A program made the translations under genes and the position numbers. From Hypomyces perniciosus (taxonomy: Eukaryota > Ascomycota > Sordariomycetes > Hypocreales > Hypocreaceae): a stretch of 64,000 nt of DNA. The stretch is taken from contig SPDT01000007.1 in NCBI GenBank assembly GCA_008477525.1, forward strand, positions 2,914,001-2,978,000, written 5' to 3'. Shown here piece by piece: positions 10,474 through 22,119 of the stretch (its first letter is position 1; the number at the start of each line of letters is the position of its first letter). The notes beneath the pieces are model-generated. The model saw only the letters and a program-made list of their open reading frames with translations. It did no database searches and was not told the origin of the DNA.

Positions 10474-12403
10474 TTACCGACGAGGCATCCCCCGTCCTCT
10501 GCCCCTGACTGCTCTCTGAGCCGCACCCGTCGGCATCGGCTGCCCTGCCTGTGGCTGGGGGCTCTCTTCATTTCTGATAGTCTCGTCAACACTCAGAATC
10601 AGGCAGCTGGCTTCGGTAGCCGCCTGCAGCGCGTTGATCTTGACCAGCGCAGGCTCCCAAACGAAGCGCTGCAGCATGTCGGCTGTGCCCTCGTTCAGGA
10701 AGTCAACGCCAGCCCAAGTGTTGCCCTTTCGGTGCTCTACTCGGAGCTTGTTAAGAATGTCCGTCGCATCGAAGCCGGCGTTGTCGCACAACTGCCGAGG
10801 GATGATCTCGAGGGCCTTGGCGAAGGACTTGATGATAGCTTGCTGCTTGTGCGGGATGTTCTTGTCGGCAAATCGGTGCAGGTAAGCAGACACTTCCATC
10901 TCCACCGCACCACCACCGCCAACAATCAGTCGGTTCTTGACGGCTCGCTTGACAATCATGATGGCATCGTGCAGCGAACGCTCGACCTCGGCAATGAACT
11001 GCTCGGCTCCTCCACGCAAAACCAAGGTACAGGTCTTGGCCTCGGGGCAGCCCTCGAAGAAGTTGTATCGTTCACCACCAATCTGTCGCTCCTCAAAGGT
11101 CTCGCAGGTACCAAGGTGCTCGGCAAGGATATCCGAGCATGTTGACTGAATAACAGCACCGGTAGCCTGAACCACGCGCTCCATGTCTTCCGACGCAACA
11201 CGACCGGCACAGAAGATGTCCCGGTCAGCAAAGTATTGAGTGGCCAAGTCTCCAATGGGCAGCTTGCTGAGGACGACCTTGGCACCAGTCTTGGAGATGG
11301 CCTCCAGCTTGTTGTAAATAATCTGCCACTCCGCATCCACGATGGCCTGGTATTCTGAAACCTGCTCGACACGGACCTCGGCGTTGTCCTTCTCGGCCTT
11401 CAGCTCCAGCTCGACGTTCAGGCAAACAATCTTGGGCTTCTTGAAGGACTTGGGCTGCTGCTCGAAACCGGCATAGGAGAAGGTCTTCTTGAAGGCAACA
11501 CCGTTGACGAAGCGCGATTCGGTCAGGGAGCCGCCAGGGATCTTCTTGATTCCTATCAACTTCTCGTTCAGGTCGTCTTGGTCCAGTGACAGGACGGCAT
11601 CAACGACCACTGTGACCAGTTAGCCCCAACCCATGGCGGCATATAGATAATTGCTTCTTACTCTTTGTGAAGAATTCGGTATTCCGCTTGATCAGCTTGC
11701 TGGTCATGGCAGTAGCAGCTAGCTTGTTCAGGGTGTCACGTTGGTTGCCATCCTCGGTGCTAACGGCGATCTCTTTGATTTTGTTGACGGCCATTTGTGA
11801 CGCTCTCCTCAGACCTTTGATGATGATCTGCGAGCTGACGCCTTGTTCCACATGCTCCTTGACCTCCTTGAGGATCTCGCCGGCCAGGACAACGACAGAT
11901 GTAGTTCCATCTCCGACCTCTGCGTCTTGTGATCGGGCGATGTCGACGAGGATTCGGGCGGCGGGGTGGACGATGTCGAGGAGCTGTTGCCTATGCTTAG
12001 CCAAATTTGTTCCATATTTCTACACTTTGTGTGTATGTGTGTGTATCATCGCAGCTGTTGGTCGGTCGAACCTTCATGACGGTCGCGCCATCGTTGGTAA
12101 TCGTCTGCTTGCCATTCTGATCCACCATCAACAGATCCCCGCCATAGGGCCCCAGGGTCGACTTGATGGTTGCCTGGACGGCCAGACAGGCATTGATGTT
12201 GGATACGATTTGGCCTCTGCCCTGAGACGTGTCGGTCCCTGGGAGAAACGCTGGTCAGCACGCCTATGGTCTATGATATTGGGATGTGATGTCGTTCTGT
12301 GATATTGATGTGATATGGGATGGGCAGCGGTGGGCAGCGGTGGGGTAATGGAGTTACCTTCTTTCAGGACGATAATCGTCGGTGTTTGGCCTCCAAACGA
12401 CAT
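10474..12403 (-). CDS. CCT7: CCT chaperonin subunit eta (CCT7)
   Basis: Four exons on the minus strand, 12403-12358, 12238-12072, 11983-11662 and 11609-10474, make 556 residues. Introns are 119, 88 and 52 bp. The acceptor at 11984 (GCAACAG|CTC CTC) was chosen because it restores [14 protein letters not shown]. Group II chaperonin signatures are clear: [34 protein letters not shown] (ATP site), and the eta-type block [54 protein letters not shown] and [17 protein letters not shown]. The C-terminus ends in an [10 protein letters not shown] tail. The product is one of eight subunits of the cytosolic TRiC/CCT ring that folds actin and tubulin. It is convergent with the SPT10-like gene. Confidence 0.97.
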
Positions 12404-12813
12404 TTTGGCAGTATTTCTGGATTCCGTATCGCCAAGACGCTTGACAGGAGGGTGGAAATGCGGTTTCTGGCGGATCAAAGGGGGGAAATCCAACGTTCTT
12501 CTGTCTCGTGGATGCGGGAAGCTGTCGAGCTCCGGAAAATTGTTGCAGCCTTCGCGATGATAGATTTCCGTGCACGGACCAGGCTCAGGCTCAGGTTCAG
12601 TTCAGGGACAAGAGCCCCTCCAACTGAATTTCACAACCCCGCAGTGCATCATCCATCAACTGGTGAACCCCTTTATTTCCGTTACCTACTTATTTACGAG
12701 TACTCTTGATATCCCCTATTCTTGGACATGCCTAGTACTCCGTAGTACGCATCTACTTGTAGTATTAAAGAAAACTCATTCGTGATCAAAGATCCTACAA
12801 AAAATGCCGTCGC
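12404..12813. other. CCT7 promoter region
   Basis: About 410 bp between the CCT7 start and the stop of the ankyrin gene, which lies upstream on the same strand. The span should contain the CCT7 promoter and the ankyrin 3' end. A GTACTCCGTA motif lies at 12735-12744. No gene is visible. Confidence 0.55.
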
Positions 12814-13413
12814 TCATGAAGCTTGAGACGGCTGCGCTTTTCCTCTCCCTGGCGCAGCCTCGAATTTGGCCTTCCAGATATCCTCTTGGTTGAACATGGC
12901 AATGCACTGCATTGCACTAGGATTGCCATAATCAGGGTCTGCTCCTCCTTCTAGTAGGGTCTGATATACACAATACAATGTCAGTTTCGCTCTTCAGTTG
13001 GGACACGATCTGGAGTGGTGACGGCACACTTCAATCACGGCATCCTCCTTCTTAAACACAGCACCAGCTAGGGGACTCTGCCCTTTGTCGTTGAGTCGAT
13101 TTGGATCTGCAGTGTGCTGTATCAGTAGCTGCACCAATTCGGCATGGCCGTGATACGCAGCAAGCATGAGCTGAGTTGATGTGAGCACTCCTGACTTCTG
13201 GCATTGTAGTATCGAGAGCATAGCAGACTGCATCATACATACCAGCGTGTCTCCCTTCTCATTCGTCATGTTCGGTGGCAGTCCCGCTGGGAGGGCTTGC
13301 TGGAAGACTGGAATATCACCCCTTCTCGCAGAGTCATACATGCGACCTGCGAAGGCGATGGCTTCTGGAGGGAGTGATGAAGAATTGCCAGCAGCGTGCT
13401 GTGAGGTATCCAT
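12814..13413 (-). CDS. Small ankyrin-repeat protein
   Basis: Three exons, 13413-13243, 13170-13030 and 12960-12814, with introns of 72 and 69 bp (donors GTATGT and GTGTGC), give 152 residues. Ankyrin repeats are evident at about residues 25-60 (AIAFAGRMYDSARRGDIPV), 58-90 (LLMLAAYHGHAELVQLLIQH) and 90-115 (DPNRLNDKGQSPLAGAVF), with a fourth degenerate one (TLLEGGADPDYG). Size and layout match the small fungal ankyrin family that includes yeast YGL242C, whose function is unknown. Ankyrin repeats normally bind other proteins. The ATG at 13413 was preferred; an in-frame ATG at 13464 would add 17 residues. Confidence 0.85.
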
Positions 13414-13943
13414 GTCGGTCCTGTAGGCTCTTGGGATTTTCTCCCTCTTCGTATTTATGAACAATAGTTCTCGCGAAGAAGCCGTGAAGAAATGTCAAGT
13501 TGTTGCCCTCCTGGATCTCGGACTGCTCGGCTTATGATGTAATACACTGGACAGTCACATAACTACAGAAAGAGTCACCACACACAATAACGACGGTATC
13601 AATCTGATTTCCTGGGACAAATCTCTATGAAGCAACAGTAAATATAGATAATATTGTATTGCTCACTTTATTGCTCACTTTCTTATTTAAGCAGCCTCAA
13701 ACTAATGGAATCCCTGCGTCCACACACTACAATCTGAGTATTACCCCGCAGAGTCTTGGAGAATAATATCATCATCAACGTAATTAAGGGAGGGTCGTTT
13801 GCAAGCAAATCTTCAAACGCTACCAATGCCCTTTCTACATTATTCTTAGTATTTCTAGCTGCTGGGCTGTAGCCAAGGTTCAAAGCCAAGGCCGAAGACT
13901 TACCAGTTGTTCGTATTTCATGCATAAGCCATAAAACTGAGTA

Positions 13944-14048
13944 TTAATGGGCTTTGCCCCAGTAATCCGCGGTTCCATCGCCCTCGCTGGTATCGGGCTC
14001 GGTGGGCAGAGGAGCCTGCGGCTGTGGCGTTTCTGGTCTGTGACGCAT
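13944..14048 (-). CDS. Candidate 34-residue small protein (weak)
   Basis: A short minus-strand ORF begins MRHRPETPQPQAPLPTEP and ends ADYWGKAH before TAA. Its codons are unusually biased to G/C at the third position against an AT-rich surrounding, which is the only reason to list it. Upstream sequence has stops in all frames and I found no convincing 5' exon. An acceptor-like AAAAG precedes it at about 14060, so it could also be the last exon of a gene with an unseen start. I do not recognise it. Confidence 0.25.
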   Translation of the reverse strand: MRHRPETPQPQAPLPTEPDTSEGDGTADYWGKAH

Positions 14049-14549
14049 ATTCTTCGTGGCTTTTCGAGTTATCAATCAGTTTGGAGTGGTGATGTATGAA
14101 GAGATGGGTAGTCTATTGCCAGCGTCTGCAAGATTGGGAATGTAAACACTTCTAGATGTATGCAGAAGATTTAAGGAAAGATACGATAGAGACTGCAAAG
14201 GATATATCCTCGTGATGAACATATCGTTACGTCAGGGAGTGACACAAGCGGGTTTCAGTACAGACAGGCGTTACGATGCACTTACCGTATCGCCGGCCAT
14301 TTTGCGGTGCTACCTTGGTAGCCATAGGATGGTGATGGGCCTAGTGAGGTCTAGATCTATGTGGTTTGTCTTACAATTACTTCATAGATCTCGACTCTTC
14401 CATAACTGTCGTTTGACTTGCACTGTCGAGCGTTGGCTCTGAAGGCTTCAAAGCTCGTAGTATTATACGGAATCACAGAGATCAGTCGAAGCCTTATGCG
14501 TAAACCGCAACAGATTGCACTTAATGATCAACCGAGCCGATCAATGTGC

Positions 14550-15091
14550 TCAACGCGTATTAAGAACATGGAGTCTCGTAATATATGACAGGGCAGGTCC
14601 AGCTTCAGGCGGGGCTGTGAGCTCTTGATGGAGGGACGGACGAATTCCATTCCTCACGGAGGAGCAAACCAGCAAGGAAGTATCTACTAGTATTTTTTCT
14701 AACATCTCATCCTCGGCCTGCATTCTTGCGACCATCCAATAGACGGCTTGGCTACCAATACGTATTGCATGGGCATTTTCTTCGTACAACCCATTGGAAC
14801 GCAGGCCAATCATCATGGCCTGTCTGCCCCCGCTTGTGGTGCGAGCTGTGACGTATCGTCAGATTCATCACGCCAGTCCATGATGCGGCAATGCACCAAC
14901 ATCAGACAATCCAACGGCTTCGGTCGAACCTTATTGATTAACTGATGCAACAGCTCGCCAAGTGGCGTTGAGGAGTCACCACATTGTCGAATCAGCTTCT
15001 CCAAATCCATCAGCATCGCGATGTTCCTCGGGCTCCATTGCGGAGGATTGGCGACGCATGGCAACGCATGGCAAGGTTTATCTTGTCGCAT
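14550..15091 (-). pseudogene. Possible decayed coding region (unidentified)
   Basis: Two minus-strand reading frames, 15091-14813 and 14816-14550, abut with an ATGA overlap. They read together as about 180 protein-like residues (ANPPQWSPRNIAMLMDLEKL, PLGELLHQLINKVRPKPLD, then MMIGLRSNGLYEENAHAIRI, VYWMVARMQAEDEMLEK). A single 1-nt change at about 14814 would fuse them. Upstream, a third frame (15366-15010) continues with protein-like but unrecognised text. No domain could be named. It may be a decaying gene, an unusual gene with unseen introns, or chance. Confidence 0.3.
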
Positions 15092-15436
15092 GCAGCAGCT
15101 CGGCTAGCAGTTCGCCCGCAGCTCATGTCGTCAGAAGATCCAGTTCGAGCAACTGAGAGCGGAATCTTTTCTACCTCTCTTGAGCCAATTGCCCCTTCTT
15201 CGTCTCCATTGACGCACGAGTTGTCTGCCGATTCTACCGTGCCATAATAGTGGCAAGATATCCAACCACTGCTGCTCGAATCCCTGCGACGAATCAACAC
15301 ACGTGTTGCTGGCCTTCTCTCGTTACTTAAGAATAAGAAGAACGCAACTGTCCGACAGAGTTCCATTCCTCCTATACGAAGTACTCAAGGGCAATTGTGT
15401 TCACAGCCCGCCATCACCAACAACACACCAACGACA

Positions 15437-18004
15437 ATGGCCGATATTCAGGAAATCAGACCATTCGGCCCGGCTCGCTCAACTGTCACGGGCACTCCTC
15501 TCTCCAAAGAGGAAATTGAACAGTACAATGACTTTTTCAAAGCCAGTTGCTACCTCTCTCTGGGGATGATCTACCTCAGAGAAAATCCCCTCCTCCGCGA
15601 ACCTCTCAAAAAGGAGCATTTGAAGGCTCGTTTGCTCGGTCACTTTGGGTCTGCGCCAGGACAAATATTCACTTATATGCACTTCAACCGCCTTATCAAG
15701 AAGTATGATCTGGATGCATACTTCGTGTCCGGCCCGGGTCATGGTGCTCCAGCTGTCCTCTCCCAGTCATATCTTGAAGGTGTCTACTCCGAGGTCTACC
15801 CCGAGAAGTCACAAGACCTTGAGGGGCTTCAGAGGTTCTTCAAATACTTCTCATTCCCCGGTGGCATCGGCTCTCATGCCACCCCCGAGACTCCAGGCTC
15901 CATCCACGAGGGAGGTGAACTCGGCTACTCGGTTTCCCACGCTTTCGGATCCGTGTATGATAATCCAGACCTCATCGCATTGACAATGGTTGGTGATGGC
16001 GAAGCCGAGACAGGTCCCCTAGCTACTGCTTGGCATAGCAATAAATTCCTCAACCCTATCACGGACGGCGCTGTTCTCCCCGTTCTTCATCTCAACGGGT
16101 ATAAGATCAACAACCCAACCATTCTGGCCCGAGTACCACATGGGGAACTTGAGGCGCTCTTCCTGGGATATGGATGGAAACCCTACTTTGTCGAGGGTGA
16201 CGATATCAACAGCATGCATCAGGCAATGGCAGCAACGCTTGAGCACTGTGTCACTGAGATCAAGGACTATCAGAAGCAGGCTCGTGAGAGTGGCAAGGCG
16301 TTCCGACCAAAGTGGCCCATGATTGTTCTACGCACACCCAAGGGCTGGACTGCTCCTCGCAAGCTCGATGGCAACTATCTCAGTGGGTTTTGGAGGTCGC
16401 ACCAGGTCCCAATTACTGACCCTGCTACCAACCCCGAGCATCTCAAAATTCTTGAGGAGTGGATGCGCAGCTATGAACCAGACAGATTGTTTGACAAGGA
16501 CGGAAGACCCATTTCTTCGTTGACTGCTCTCACCCCTGAGGGAAATCGGCGCATGAGCGCTAATCCCGTCGCCAACGGCGGAATACTCAGGAAGCCTCTC
16601 AAGATGCCCGACTTCAAGAATTATGCTACCAAGGTTGACCAACCTGGTGCCGTTACGGATGCTAGCATGAAGAAACTTGGAAACTTTCTCAGAGATATCA
16701 TTTTTGCAAACCCCAACAACTTCAGGCTGTTCGGCCCTGACGAAACAGAGTCAAATAAACTTGGCGCTGTCTATGAGGCCGGTAAGAAGGTGTGGATGGG
16801 AGAATACTTTGAGGAAGATGCGAATGGCGGTAATCTCTCCCGCGAGGGCAGGGTCATGGAGATGCTCTCTGAGCACACCTGCGAGGGATGGCTCGAAGGC
16901 TACGTGTTGAGCGGTCGTCACGGTTTGCTAAACAGCTACGAGCCGTTCATTCACATAATAGATTCCATGGTCAACCAAGTGAGAAACCTTTCTTGCAGCC
17001 AAAACGTATTAGTACTAACAACTCGAGCAGCATTGCAAGTGGATCGAAAAGTGTCTCGAGGTTGAGTGGCGAGCTAAGGTCGCATCGCTCAACATCCTGT
17101 TGACATCTGTCGTATGGCGACAGGACCACAATGGTTTTACTCACCAAGACCCGGGCTTCCTTGATGTTGTTGCCAACAAGAGCCCCGAGGTCGTCCGCAT
17201 CTATCTCCCCCCGGATGGCAACTGCTTGCTCTCAGGTAAGACGCTTTGACTTATGGGAGAATGATGATACACTTCCTAAACTAACATATCACAGTCATGG
17301 ACCATTGCCTGCGATCTGTTAACTATGTTAATGTCGTCGTTTCTGACAAGCAGGATCATCTTCAATATCTCGACATGGACGCTGCGATTGCGCATTGCAC
17401 TAAGGGAATTGGCATTTGGCCACGCTTCAGCACCGATGTTGGCGAAAACCCAGATCTCGTCATGGCGTCGTGTGGTGACATCAGCACCCAGGAGACCCTG
17501 GCCGCCGTTGACCTCCTGCTCCAGCACTTTCCAGAGCTCAAGATCCGCTATGTCAACTGCGTGGACCTGTTCAAGCTGATTCACCCAAGCGAGCACCCCC
17601 ACGGTCTTAGCGACAAGGAGTGGATCAGCTTGTTTACTGCTGACACTCCCATCATCTTCAACTTCCATAGCTACCCATGGATGGTGCATCGATTGACTTA
17701 TAAGCGACCGGGAAGCCAGAACATTCATGTTCGTGGATACAATGAGAAGGGCAACATCGACACCCCGCTTGAGCTGGCCATTCGTAACCAGACAGACCGA
17801 TTCAGCTTGGCTATTGATGCCATCGATCACATGCCTCATCTGCATAATCGTGGTGCGGCGGCTAGACAGGCTATGCTCAACTCACAAATTGCGGCTCGGA
17901 ATGTAGCATTTGAGACGGGAATGGATCCGCCAGAATTGACGAAGTGGACATGGAAGCGGAACGGATTGTGGAACAAGGCTACAGAGAAATTGGCCATTAG
18001 GTAG
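15437..18004 (+). CDS. Phosphoketolase (xylulose-5-P / fructose-6-P)
   Basis: Exons 15437-16978, 17031-17235 and 17295-18004 with introns of 52 and 59 bp give 818 residues, the usual length. The enzyme is thiamine-diphosphate dependent and splits xylulose 5-phosphate or fructose 6-phosphate with phosphate to acetyl phosphate plus glyceraldehyde 3-phosphate or erythrose 4-phosphate. Family signatures are [60 protein letters not shown] and the ThDP/Mg site [20 protein letters not shown]. The C-terminal domain has [20 protein letters not shown] and [16 protein letters not shown]. No targeting peptide is seen, so it is probably cytosolic. Acetyl-P would need acetate kinase or phosphotransacetylase; neither is in the window. 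Fungal phosphoketolases are often considered bacterial acquisitions, but base use here matches neighbours. Confidence 0.97.
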
Positions 18005-18161
18005 ATACCACACTCCTGTGGATTTTTCGCTTTCGGAGAGGGTGTTCCATATTGCCTTTTCAATTGCCAATGTGTACTTTCCTTTGTGTATGGGGTAATG
18101 CTGCTACGACCGGAAGATTTTACCTTGAAAACGACAAAGATAACGAAATCTTAATCATGAC

Positions 18162-18857
18162 CTATGTTGCAATCACTTTTGCATCTCTCAACATGTGATA
18201 TCCTACAACGCTTCCTTCCAGCTCCAAGACCTCCACTGTTCGAAATCCTGATCTCTCATACAAGCATTTCCCTTCTAGCGAGCTATTGACATACACAGGA
18301 CACCCTTCAGCATCCGCCCTCCGAGTACCGAAGCGTATCAACGCCGATCCCAGACCTCGTCGCTGGAGATTCGGCCGCACCACGACAGTGGATAGAAACC
18401 AATGCTTTTGAGAACCCATGATGCGCTCTCTGGCATTGTGGTTTGCCTGGGAATACCGTGCAGCAAATTCACCGTCACCATTACGAGGGTACATGTCCGG
18501 CGTGAAAGCCGGGGCCGGACTGAGGACTCCGGATGGAACCCGGCGGACCCAGCGAGCCCATGCGGCGATGGTGCGTCGAGGCCTACTTTTTGGATCCTGA
18601 ACGCTGCCTGACTTTCCTACCGACTCGGAGACCGAGACAACGGACTCTTCTTCTTGCTCTTCGGCGATAATGAGATGGGAGGTTGGGTCTTTGAGGTTGT
18701 TTTCAAGCCGGGAGGTGTAATACGAGCGTGTTTCGGGGTCAGATGGAGGAAAACTGCGTTGACTGAGAATGCTACCTTGGAAAGCGTCAAGCATGACCTC
18801 TAGCATCTCAGGGACGTCCTGGAGAGTTGCAGGACGGAGGAGGATAGGTTTTGGCAT
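18162..18857 (-). CDS. GNAT-family N-acetyltransferase
   Basis: Single-exon ORF of 231 residues starting MPKPILLRPATLQDVPEM. The GNAT core is evident: an N-terminal strand-helix (LRPATLQDVPEMLEVMLDAF), motif A with the acetyl-CoA loop (LSTVVVRPNLQRRGLGSALI), and motif B (PVYVNSSLEGKCLYERSGF). Between strands is a fungal-type insertion with acidic and Ser-rich text and the conserved-looking IAAWARWVRR. The substrate is unknown; this class in fungi includes small-molecule and polyamine-like acetyltransferases. It is convergent with the phosphoketolase gene (157 bp apart), which does not imply a shared pathway. Confidence 0.9.
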   Translation of the reverse strand: MPKPILLRPATLQDVPEMLEVMLDAFQGSILSQRSFPPSDPETRSYYTSRLENNLKDPTSHLIIAEEQEEESVVSVSESVGKSGSVQDPKSRPRRTIAAWARWVRRVPSGVLSPAPAFTPDMYPRNGDGEFAARYSQANHNARERIMGSQKHWFLSTVVVRPNLQRRGLGSALIRFGTRRADAEGCPVYVNSSLEGKCLYERSGFRTVEVLELEGSVVGYHMLRDAKVIAT

Positions 18858-19361
18858 TGTGGACTTATTTGTTTAGGCCGTTTTTTTTTTGGTTTGAGCT
18901 AGATATGAAATTGAGAGATGGAAGATCAGAACGTTTGGCGGGGTCGGGTTTGTGAGGATAAATAATAATACGGAGGGAGCTGCATTGTGTTGAGTCAGGC
19001 CGGTCCCCTCCCGGAGTGGGCGATGTGGGGCCGTGTCAACGACGGAGGCTCTGGTCCGGAGCTCCGCGCATACCGATGAGATTGATGGAAATGCACCGTC
19101 ATCAATAATGAGCGTGGCTTTCATTATTAATATAAGAAATGTGTGCATAGACGATCCCGAGGGACACAAAAAGTCTCAAAGAAAATTATTCCTGAATATG
19201 TTACACTAGATGGCATCTATCGATGAAGCTGCGCTTATTAACTCGCCGTCAACCCAAACGCCATTCTATCCTCAACGATGAATGATCATGCAGATCGGTA
19301 CGATAATCAACAACCTTCATTGCCTCGCAATCCCTGAATACCCAATGTAGAAATGAGCCTT

Positions 19362-20825
19362 TTAGACATTGGCCATCTTGAAGCCAACAAGAGTATATCT
19401 CGCCACAATGAATAGGAAGCAGCCCGCCAACATGGCACAGCCGCAAAACAGTTTCAGTCCAAGATAATCGCCATGCTGGGCCGACACAATGGCTCCGGCG
19501 ATGGGGCTGCCTATCAACGAGCCGAAGGATTGGAAGGCAAAGCTGAGGCCGATTCGGGTGCCGACCTCTTGAATTTCGGAGATCTGGGCGACGAGTGTAG
19601 GGCCGATGGAAACGAAGCCGCCAGAAGAGAAGCCGAAAATGATGGCGAAAACAAGGATGCCGGCCACGTTGTTGACGGGGATCCATACTGCCAGGCAGAA
19701 GAGGGCTGAGATGAAGCTGATTATGACCATGATGTTGAAACGGCCGATTTTGTCGGCAAGTATGCCGGGAAGGATACGGCCAAAGATGCTCATGGCGTTG
19801 AGGATGGGGAGCAAGTAGGGGATGAGGTCTGGTGAAAAGCCAGCATTCTGAGCCTGAAGTAAGATATAGTTGAGGGGTATGAATATGCCCATTGTGAATA
19901 TGAAGCTGGCCAGGATGATGGTAATCAGACGAATGTCTTTCAAGTTGTTGACATACTCCGCTAACACAAACGGGCGCGGGGATGGTGGAAGTCTTGACTT
20001 GACGGTGAAGCATGTGATGGTAAGGAGGAAGAGGAATATGAAGGCAATTGTGCGCATCATCCAGGGGAAACCGATTCTCTCAATCAATTTGATCATCATG
20101 ATGGGCAGGACGACGCCACCGAGCGATGAACCCGACACCATGATACCATACGCGGCTGCACGCCTTTTCGAGAACCAGCTGGCGATAGTGGACATACATC
20201 CGTTGAAGACGGCGCTTGACCCAATGGAGGCGACGACGGACTGGGCGAGGAAGAATTGGTAGTAATTTGTGGACAGGGAAGTCATCATGAGCCCGAAGAT
20301 GTATAAGACTGAGCCTCCATAGAGCAACCACCGAGGACCATACCTATCGTATACCCGACCAAACTGAACAGAAAGAAAGTTAGTCGGAAAATGTAGCTTC
20401 TTTCAGGCAGGGGCATTCTCATAACGTACTATGAAGCCGCAAAATGTCATGAGAAACACTTGGACGGACAGGATCCAGCTGACAGTCGATTCCGAGTATT
20501 CCTTCAAAGGACCCGCGACGTAATATTGCTCAAACACGCCCACACAGTTGACCATGCCAAAGGTACAGAAGAGAGCGCACCAACCGCCAAAGACGACGAG
20601 CCAGGCCTCCAGTCCGCCATCCGGGAAGTCGGAAGCCGAAGGGGGACCGGCGGATGGCCCACCGCGTTCCGGGTCCGAGTCGGACGCCAAGGCGGGGAGC
20701 GGGTCTGAATTGTTACCGATTTCAGTCTTGGCCTCGGAGAGGAGCTTTCGATCATGATCGGTGTGGGGTTCCATCTTCTCGTCCAGCTTGGTACCAGAGG
20801 AGGAGGACGTTGTTGAATTCAGCAT
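19362..20825 (-). CDS. MFS transporter, monocarboxylate-porter type
   Basis: Two exons, 20825-20430 and 20363-19362, with a 66-bp intron (GTACGT ... TTCAG) encode 465 residues. A hydrophilic N-terminus of ~75 residues precedes twelve predicted membrane segments. The sequence [20 protein letters not shown] opening TM1 and the TM4-5 text ([40 protein letters not shown]) are typical of fungal members of the monocarboxylate porter family (yeast Mch-type). Substrate cannot be predicted; many yeast paralogues do not carry monocarboxylates. An ATG at 21044 in the same frame would give a 73-residue longer N-terminus; the ATG at 20825 ([13 protein letters not shown]) fits the family better. Confidence 0.92.
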
Positions 20826-22119
20826 CGTCGTCCGCTTGATTAGTCCTCCAGAGGATGAGGAAGTGCTCGGTCGACCAAGCCAGATGTCCAAACCAGCGCG
20901 CTGCTCTTCACACCGTTGTTCAAATGTTGTCTTGTCTGCGTTCTGTGGTGATGATCGGGGCTTGCATCCGTGTAAGTTCGCTAAGTACGACGAATCCTTA
21001 TGTGGGCCGACTTGTTCTTTATCCAGTTCCTGTTGAGTAATCACGTCTTGCTGCGAGGAGGGAATAGAAACCCATCATGGGGTCCCATGGTGTGTTTAAG
21101 TAAGTGAAGATATTCAAAACATGTGAGGAGAACGCCATCCCGGCTATTTCACACAACTTCACATCCCGTTGGAGAGATCCGGTAACAACAGACCGAATTC
21201 ACCGCCGATTCGGCTCCGATCTGATGGACTCATTGTCATTGGTTCCTCCGCTTTGCTGATTGATGGCTTGTGCATTTCATCCCATCGGCTCAGCTAAGGA
21301 GCGGAGATGGGGCGTCGGAAATAATATTAGTGCTGTCTCAGGACCAACTCGGCCATTTAAATGCCGAGAGCACTATTACTACTGATGAAGATCGTTACGG
21401 AGATGAGGACAGGAGAACAAGTGTTTGTGCTGCCATTGGAATGAATGATGCTAACATCTCCATATCTCAGAGGAGTGGTTGATTGGTAGCTTTGTTAACA
21501 GCAAGCAAGAAAACTGACGATGAAAAAATCAAATCATCTACACCGTATATTGAGTACAGAGACATACATGATTATAGGCAAAGTATGAGGTAACAGTGTT
21601 ATTAGACTCGAAAGCGTTAGTATTGGTTTGGTGAACACTTGCGTTCGTTACGTTTATTACAGGGTAGCCAGCCACCCATTTCTAGCTCATCGTACTCCAT
21701 AATCTGTCCTGTTTCTCAAGGTGTTCAAAAAGTCCGGTTTGTGTGCTCCTTCGCATTACAAATAGAATGAGTGTGTACGTCGTATAGTGGTCATCTTTCG
21801 CTCGTTGTTCTATTGCCGGTCTTTTTCATTTGGACAGGCCGAACTGGCATCGGCCCGGTGTATACGGATTATTGGTTCGGATCCGGGATCCTCCGCTTAT
21901 TGTTCAAAAGCCCAGCCTCCCACTCGGCCTGACGGATTACGAGTAATAGCCTTACTACTACTGCGCGCAAGTCTATTTGTATATACACATAGAAGACATC
22001 AATACGGACTCGTCTTGTTGTCCGCGTCATGTGTTCGCTGTAGTATTATACATACAGACATAGGTACATGCTTACCACTCCGGTCATTTTTGTTGGTCGT
22101 TTACAGCTTGAATCCGCCA
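20826..22119. other. Intergenic region upstream of the MFS gene
   Basis: About 1.3 kb between the MFS start and the AIM24 stop, AT-rich around 21480-21660. It should contain the MFS promoter. I see no gene, RNA or repeat worth naming; plus-strand ORFs such as 21787-22140 have no domain. Confidence 0.55.

Noticed and set aside
21860..21900. TTCGGATCCGGGATCC considered as a tRNA T-arm
   Set aside because: No acceptor stem, D-arm or anticodon arm can be drawn around it; elsewhere GGTTCGA-type strings also lack tRNA context.
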